Shown here one piece after another: positions 58,085 through 64,000 of a stretch of DNA of 64,000 nucleotides. The stretch comes from Lobosporangium transversale (Eukaryota > Mortierellomycota > Mortierellomycetes > Mortierellales > Mortierellaceae). The DNA is taken from assembly GCF_002105155.1 (NCBI RefSeq), contig NW_019028983.1:248001-312000 (forward strand), given 5' to 3'. The stretch's first letter is position 1. Each line of letters opens with the position of its first letter. The translations under genes and the position numbers were made by a program. The notes under the pieces were generated by a model. The model searched no databases, was not told the origin of the DNA, and was given only the letters and a program-made list of their open reading frames with translations.

Positions 58085-58115
<31 letters not shown>

Positions 58116-59165
58116 GGTCAGACAAACAGCAGGTGGGTAGAGCTTTGATGATGATGATTATTATTTACTACACCTTTGAGAATTCACTCCGAGAATCCAA
58201 AAAAATGTGTAAGCAACAAAGTGTATATATAATGTTGTATATATGTATTATACTATGCGTGGGAATAAATACGCACGTGAAGGGGAAGAGAGAAGGGGGG
58301 GAGATCTGAACAAAACGCACAATCTTTTTTTTGTTTCTTACACAGCCGATAAACATCTAAACAAAAAAGTATAATACATGAACAGGAACATGTTCAATCG
58401 AATACAAAACACACATCTTTTTGTAGTCGGGATAGCTAACCGAAACTATAAAAAAAAAACTCGAGTTTTTTTATTATTATTATTATTATTATTGATTCAT
58501 GAGGTTTATAAAATATATACGGTATCTACACAAGTAGCTAACAAAAAGCAAATTTTGCCCGAGCCCACTTTCTCGTTGGATCATCACCATCGGATCATCA
58601 CATGCTCGCTGAACTATCAAGTGTTTTTTTTTTTTTTTTTTTTCTCACCCTTTCTTTTTTAGTGTTTAGCATGTAATGTTCGTGTATTTACTAAAACCGT
58701 TTTTTTTTTTTTGTGGTTGCACTATAAAAAATAAATGACGCTGATGATGAGCTGAGCAAGAAAGGGGAAAAGAAAAAGGGAGGAAAAGGGAGGAAGGGAA
58801 GAAGTGAGAAAAGGCGAGGAAGGAAAGGGAGGGAGGGAAAAAGAGAGAGATAGAGAGGGAAGTAAAAAGTTGAGATGACATAGACCCTAAACCCTTGTGT
58901 TTTATTTTGACCATTGTAAAAAACTTGTTCGTTTGTTACCACGCTTTCTCTAATAATTTTTTTTTTCTTTAGATGCATCATTTGAATCAAATGCTCTTTG
59001 AAGACCAAATAAAACATTTTGTCCGCATGGTATACACATTTGTTGTGGATTTTCTTTTTAAAACAACAGGGCTTTTTTATTATCATTTTTTATCCACATG
59101 AGGTTCTATATTTGATGATGGTCCAAAACAACCCGAACCATTGGTTTTATCCATTGGTCTGTTCT

Positions 59166-59200
<35 letters not shown>

Positions 59201-59398
59201 CTCGTTTTATTTTCCTTGTTATCCCCCTCTCCTCCATCTCTTTTTTGTTTTTTGTTTTCACTGTTTGTTCAGTCCTTTTTGATCTTTGGAGACGAAACAA
59301 AGGAGAAGGGTTGGACAGGGCTAGGTTGGGTCAAAGAGGGGTGAGGGGAGATAAGTAAGGTTATAAAAAAAGAATACTACCATCATTATCCCATCACT

Positions 59399-59431
<33 letters not shown>

Positions 59432-61385
59432 AAAGGGCGAAATGAGGAAAGGGTTTGACGGTATTTGGTTTGTAATGTATCAATCGATCTCATTGTACCG
59501 ACTCTCTCTATCTCTCTTTGGTCGTTATCCAATTGCCTACGATGCAGTTTGTGTCTCTTGAATAATATCTTTGTATAAATCTTTAGTAAGCGGCGTTTCA
59601 TTCTATTTGCGCGTCAAAACTATTATTTCACATCGCGACCTTCAAGTTGTAGGTTCAAGTAAAGATGGTCATACATAATTTGTATATAAATATTTTTTTT
59701 CTAAATTACACTTTGATATCCGACTTAATCTGATGTTCAAAGCTTACGGAATGAGAAAAAAAAAAAAAAAAAAGGAGCATCGGCCAACAAAGAAGCGTTT
59801 TAGTTATAAACTACAACTATACTATTGAGAACGAATAACCGTGGGTATAATTGAGACAAGAAGGGAAAGGAGAGGCGAACACAAAAATAAAAAAGAACTA
59901 AAATAATAAAATCTCTTTTTTTCTTTCCTGTGGTCCTCCCACGGTGGGAAAGTTGAGATTTTTGGTAATTTTTTTTTTTGTCCATCAAAAAATTGGACCA
60001 AGGGGTAACAAAGATTAGAGTATACATGTATATATATATATATATATAATATAATATACTATGTGATTTTTTTTTATTACTGTTATGAATGGTTAAAATA
60101 GTCTGATGATAGTCTATATTCAATACATGATGAATGGCTGTAAGCTATCTTGGACAGTAGATTGCGGGGAAGATGATGAAGGAGGGGAAAGAGGAAGAAG
60201 AGGGGGGGGGAGGGGAGAGTGAAAGAAGGCAGGAAGGAAGGATAAATGTCTTTTAAGATGCATTCTTTTAATTGTGTCTGTGGTCATGATGTGTAAGAGC
60301 ACACGATACACAATAGAAAGCATGGTCGTGGCAAGTTCCATTTTTAAATTACCTTCCATTCCTCCATCTTTCCTTCCTTCCTATCCTTCCTTTCTTATTC
60401 CTTTTTGTTATGGAAAGTATGCAGTGGGAAAAAAAAAAAAAAAGAAAAGAAAAGAAAAAAGAAAGTTGTCACTATAATGTGTTCATTAAAGAGAAGGAGG
60501 AGGAGAAAGGGAAGGAGCAAAAGAGGAAAAAAGGCTCGAATGAGAAGAGTAGCCGTTTCATGGTACATGTAGAATGGTCTGTTGTTTTATTATTACTTAT
60601 TGTTTATAGGAAATGAATGCTCAATGTCAATTGATTGAGTGGCAAATTTTTTTATTTTTTATTTTTTGTTTTTGTTTTTTCTTATCTCCACATAGTTTCT
60701 GTTTGAATACAACTGAATAGGATGCAGAGTGGACAAAGTCGACATTGGTTACAGGCACATCTGCCATCTGTGTTATTATATTTTTATCAACGTTGCTTTC
60801 CTCATCCTCCTCATCCTTCTCTCCCTCTCCTGCACAAGTGAGAGGAAAAGGAAAGAAAAAAAAAAAAAAAAAAAAAAAAAGAGAATGAGAAGAGGAAAGA
60901 CGTAAAGGATTGAAACAAAGAAACAAAAACAAAAATAAATAAAAAGTGGATATAAAAAGTGGATATAAAAAGTGGATATAAAAAGTATAAACAATAAAAT
61001 AAGCATTTTTACTTTTCACTTTCACATTCACTTACTTTCACACACTCTCGGGGAAAGATATCAGTCATCACAAGAACGATCCTTCCGAGACTATAAAAGA
61101 AATCAAAAAAAATTCAAAAAGACTCTTTTTTCTTTTCCCACCCTCTTCTTCTTTTATCTTTTTACTTTTCTCACTCCTCCTCGTCCTCCTTGCTTTTTTT
61201 CTTTTTCTTTCTTTATCTTTTCCTTCTTCCTTCTTCCGTTTCCTTCATTCAATTGTCTCTCTGTGTGTATAGTCTTATTCTCTCACAGTCTTACTCTTTC
61301 ATCTTCACAGAAACCTCATTCCTTTCTATTCCATCAACTTTCTCCTCACCCTGACGACTCTCCTACTACACAACTTCCTTCCATC
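57425..61385. other. Gene-poor ~4 kb region
   Basis: AT-rich, with many A/T homopolymers (about 58091, 58623, 59170, 59400, 60858) and purine-rich tracts near 58750-58860 and 60180-60240. Open frames are built of homopolymer translation. I see no supported gene. The right end (about 61000-61385) is the pyrimidine-rich leader of the CSL gene. Confidence 0.6.
60941..60988. repeat. 13-bp tandem repeat aaaaagtggatat, 3.5 copies
   Basis: Three perfect units plus a partial one, about 400 bases upstream of the CSL start codon. Each junction makes a GGATATAAAAA sequence, i.e. repeated TATA-like boxes. Confidence 0.85.
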
Positions 61386-61658
61386 ATGAGGTCTCCCTTC
61401 CCCTCTGCCGCAGAGGCGTACGCAAAGTCTCTGCACCAAGAGACTGGTAGTCGGCACCATCCTGATGCTCGTCTTACCATCTTACCTCTCCCTTCCCTCG
61501 CTGCCCTCTACCCCTTAGAAGAATCCTCTTCCTCCTCCACTTCTATTCCTTCCCCACATTCTCCCACTGATCGTCCTCAATCACAATATTCAGCCCAGCA
61601 ACAAAATCGTCATCAACCCTCCTATCAATCCTATGACGCACGCTTCCAAAAGGCCCCT

Positions 61659-61690
<32 letters not shown>

Positions 61691-63671
61691 TTCTACCACT
61701 ACTACAACTACTACGCCTACTACGACTACACCTGCTGCCCCTGCTCCATCACAGTTGAGCAATTTAGACGCAGATGCAAGGACCAATAAAAATGAGTACA
61801 TGGGCACTAATATGGAATCACTTTTGGATGCAGTCGAAGTCCACTCAAACATGCTTGCATCCGAGGTCTCTGGATCCTCCTCCAATGGCTCCCTCTCTCC
61901 TTGCCTTAGCTCCCACAGCCTTTCCTCTGCTCCCACATCCCCTTCTTCTACCACAGATCAATACCTCTCTCTATCTTCGTCCTCTGACCCTTCGGTTTCA
62001 TCAATCACTGACAGTCACACAAAGAGCACACGGACCAACTGCAGTCCCTCTCACAGGCGAATGTCCATTAGTAACCTCCTTGACGACTTTGAGCCACACT
62101 CGCACTCGTACTCACACTCACAACGCGACATCAACTCTGACCCAAAATCTGAGGATATTCCCCGCCCACGTCACAAGCCAATGCTGCCTCGTCCATGTTC
62201 ACCTTCAAATATCCCTAATCAGGTCACACATAAGCGCAAATGGTCACGCCTCAGTACTCATCCTGCGGACGAATCCCGCAATCTAAAGACCCCTCGCGTG
62301 ATCCCTACCTCTATCGATAGACCATTCAACATGTCCACAGTGGTTGAGGGACTCTTGGAGGCTGCACCCCATAGCCAACCAAGCACCTCAATGGAGGATG
62401 TAAAAACCAGCAACAATAATGGCCCTATGGATCGTCTATCCACAATCACCACCGTTTCCCCTTCCTCCACCACTACTAGTACTACCACAACCATTAGCTG
62501 CTATCATGCTTCAGTCGCTCAAAAATCTTATGGATCTGAGAAGCGCTTCTTGTGTCCACCCCCTATTGTCCACATTGAGGGTCAGCTGGATGATTCTATC
62601 CTAGGGTTGACAAGCAAACCCCAGGTGGCCATGTCTGTCATTTGTGAATCCGGTGACAACACACTTGGACAACGCTCAACATTGGAGGATGATCAATCCA
62701 GTACTTTCCGCTATCTATACGTCAGCGGCACCGCCAAGGCCAAAGCATTTCAATTGAAGCTTCAGGTCTATGGACGGACATGCTTGCCCAATGGATTTGT
62801 CTCTGGTGATTCCTCTCAGTCTTCTTCAATGACCGAGAACAATGGCACTGTTACATCTCAATCAGAATTAGACCTCCCTGAGCCTATTGCAGAGTTTCAA
62901 TCTCAACCCATTGCCATCATTTCCAAGCCTTCAAAGAAGACTGCAAAGGCTCGTAACGTCTCGTCCTGTATCCTTGCTGGTTCCTTGGTCTCACTCTTCA
63001 ACCGTATCAACTCACAAACAGTCCGTACAAAGTACATGTCTGTCCATGATAGAGGGCTCTGCGCAAAGAGCTCGACCTGGTCTGCATTCACCATCTCTAT
63101 TGTCAACAATGGTCCAACTTCGCCTGCCTCTGCCCGTAATGGACCACCAAAGCCACATCAGCGTCAACCTACAGAACAAGGTGCATCCCCCATCACTTAT
63201 GGCGCTGAAATCATCTTGACAGAGTCTGTTACGGGTCTTCAGTCCGACCGCCTCATCGTCTGTAAAGTCGAAAACGGTCGGATCTTGCAGGGTGCTATCG
63301 GACCCATTTGTCAGATGCAAAAGGTGGCGCTCATGTCGATGGAGCGCACCAAGGACGGCATGCCTATGTATCTTGGTGCAGTGGGTGATGATCATCCGAC
63401 CGGGCGTTTCATGGATCACTCGACCTCCACCAGAACTGTATTGCGTTATCAAGCCTCCACCATGACTGAGCATTCTAAGCCCGGTGGTGATGATTTCTTG
63501 TGCTGGACCATCGTTGGTATTTGTAAGTTCACCCTTTCAATATTTGGCTTGTTTAAAAAAAAAAAAAAAAAGTTAAGTTTTGAAGTTCCGTAATTAATCT
63601 TTTTTTTTTTTTTTTGCTTTCTTTTTTCTGCACACTTAGCCAAATTCGAATATGCTGTGGATCTTCATTGA
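61386..63671 (+). CDS. CSL-family (CBF1/Su(H)/Lag-1) transcription factor
   Basis: Two exons: 61386-63522 (donor GTAAGT) and 63640-63671, 722 residues. The first 370 residues are low complexity with S14- and T-runs. From about residue 385 come the CSL signatures: KRFLCPPPIVHIEG and the RHR-N segment, ISKPSKKTAKARN near 512, then ILAGSLVSLFNRINSQTVRT and the beta-trefoil region (IILTESVTGLQSDRLIVCKV, PICQMQKVALMSM). CSL proteins bind GTGGGAA-type sites; fungi have them without Notch. The product ends ISKFEYAVDLH, soon after the trefoil domain, so the RHR-C domain seen in animal members is absent or lies in exons beyond this model. Start is the first ATG of the region after the pyrimidine-rich leader. 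Confidence 0.85.
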
Positions 63672-64000
63672 CGACACATCTGAAGAACAAAAAAAAAAAA
63701 AAAAAAAAAAAAAAGCTGTGAAGGAATGCAACTCTATTAACCGAGCTTTTCTTTGGAGAAGCAATACGATAATCTATACCCATACAATGTTTTTTTTTTT
63801 CTTCCTTTTTTTCTTTTCTCTTTTTCATTGTTTTCTTGAAGACTTCAGAACATCTTTGATTTTCTTTTTTTAATATTATAATTGTTTCGTTTTTCCTCTG
63901 TTTCATTTATAGCTTTTCCTGTAGTATCATCTGTATTATCAGTGCAAAAAAAACCCCCTCGTTTTATTAGTAGTTTTCTTATGAGATGATCGAGTCTACC
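63672..64000. other. 3' region of the CSL gene, window edge
   Basis: A24 and T-rich tracts. After a TTTATAG at about 63912 there is a short open stretch (AFPVVSSVLSVQKKPP) that could be a further CSL exon, but I find no donor that joins it in frame. Confidence 0.4.

Noticed and set aside
58666-59086. Minus-strand frame of 131 codons with many F and S residues
   Set aside because: Translation of purine-rich simple sequence and A runs; no motif.

Overview
The window is nuclear DNA of an early-diverging filamentous fungus, most likely Mucoromycota and perhaps Mortierellales (this placement is inference from gene content and style). Genes carry several short GT-AG introns of about 60-120 bases, proteins have long Q, H, S and N runs, intergenic DNA is AT-rich and packed with 20-34 base A or T homopolymers, and there are fungal Ty3-type retrotransposons. 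There is no sign of operons, prophage or CRISPR.

Layout. 1-2891: two tandem UNC93-like transporter genes, the first cut by the window edge. 2892-8045: mostly gene-poor, with two weak small-gene candidates. 8429-9637: a bHLH regulator. 10033-11970: a single-pass membrane protein with a Q/P-rich tail. 12720-13950: decayed coding fragments. 14323-16615: a WDR5/Swd3-type COMPASS WD40 protein. 16926-18240: a PHOSPHO-family HAD phosphatase. 19230-20317: an ornithine decarboxylase antizyme whose mRNA needs a +1 ribosomal frameshift at CCC-TGA. 20654-34791: a Ty3-type LTR retrotransposon (element A) interrupted by a second, complete chromodomain retrotransposon (element B, 24721-33113). 34806-34877: a tRNA-Glu only 14 bases beyond element A.

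35448-37048: a TrhO/UPF0176 rhodanese protein with a GC-AG intron, convergent with a THYN1-like EVE-domain protein (37183-38267). 39145-40732: a four-helix membrane protein. 40893-44102: a protein built of many Myb/SANT repeats. 44455-45512: decayed fragments. 45924-46139: a small protein behind a TATA box. 47433-54448: an mRNA guanylyltransferase-like protein with a 1.5 kb-codon disordered tail and an altered motif I. 55339-57424: an unrecognised disordered protein. 57425-61385: about 4 kb with no gene seen. 61386-63671: a CSL (CBF1/Su(H)/Lag-1) transcription factor.

The host genes are mostly unrelated housekeeping and regulatory functions (chromatin, tRNA modification, polyamine control, mRNA capping). 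The most unusual part is the nested retrotransposon. Element B carries two related antisense genes plus a remnant of a third between its 5' LTR and gag, has a 139-base LTR dominated by a 12-bp inverted repeat, and ends in three similar hairpins. Element A has an intron-like segment inside each LTR bounded by 33-bp direct repeats, and sits directly upstream of a tRNA gene.
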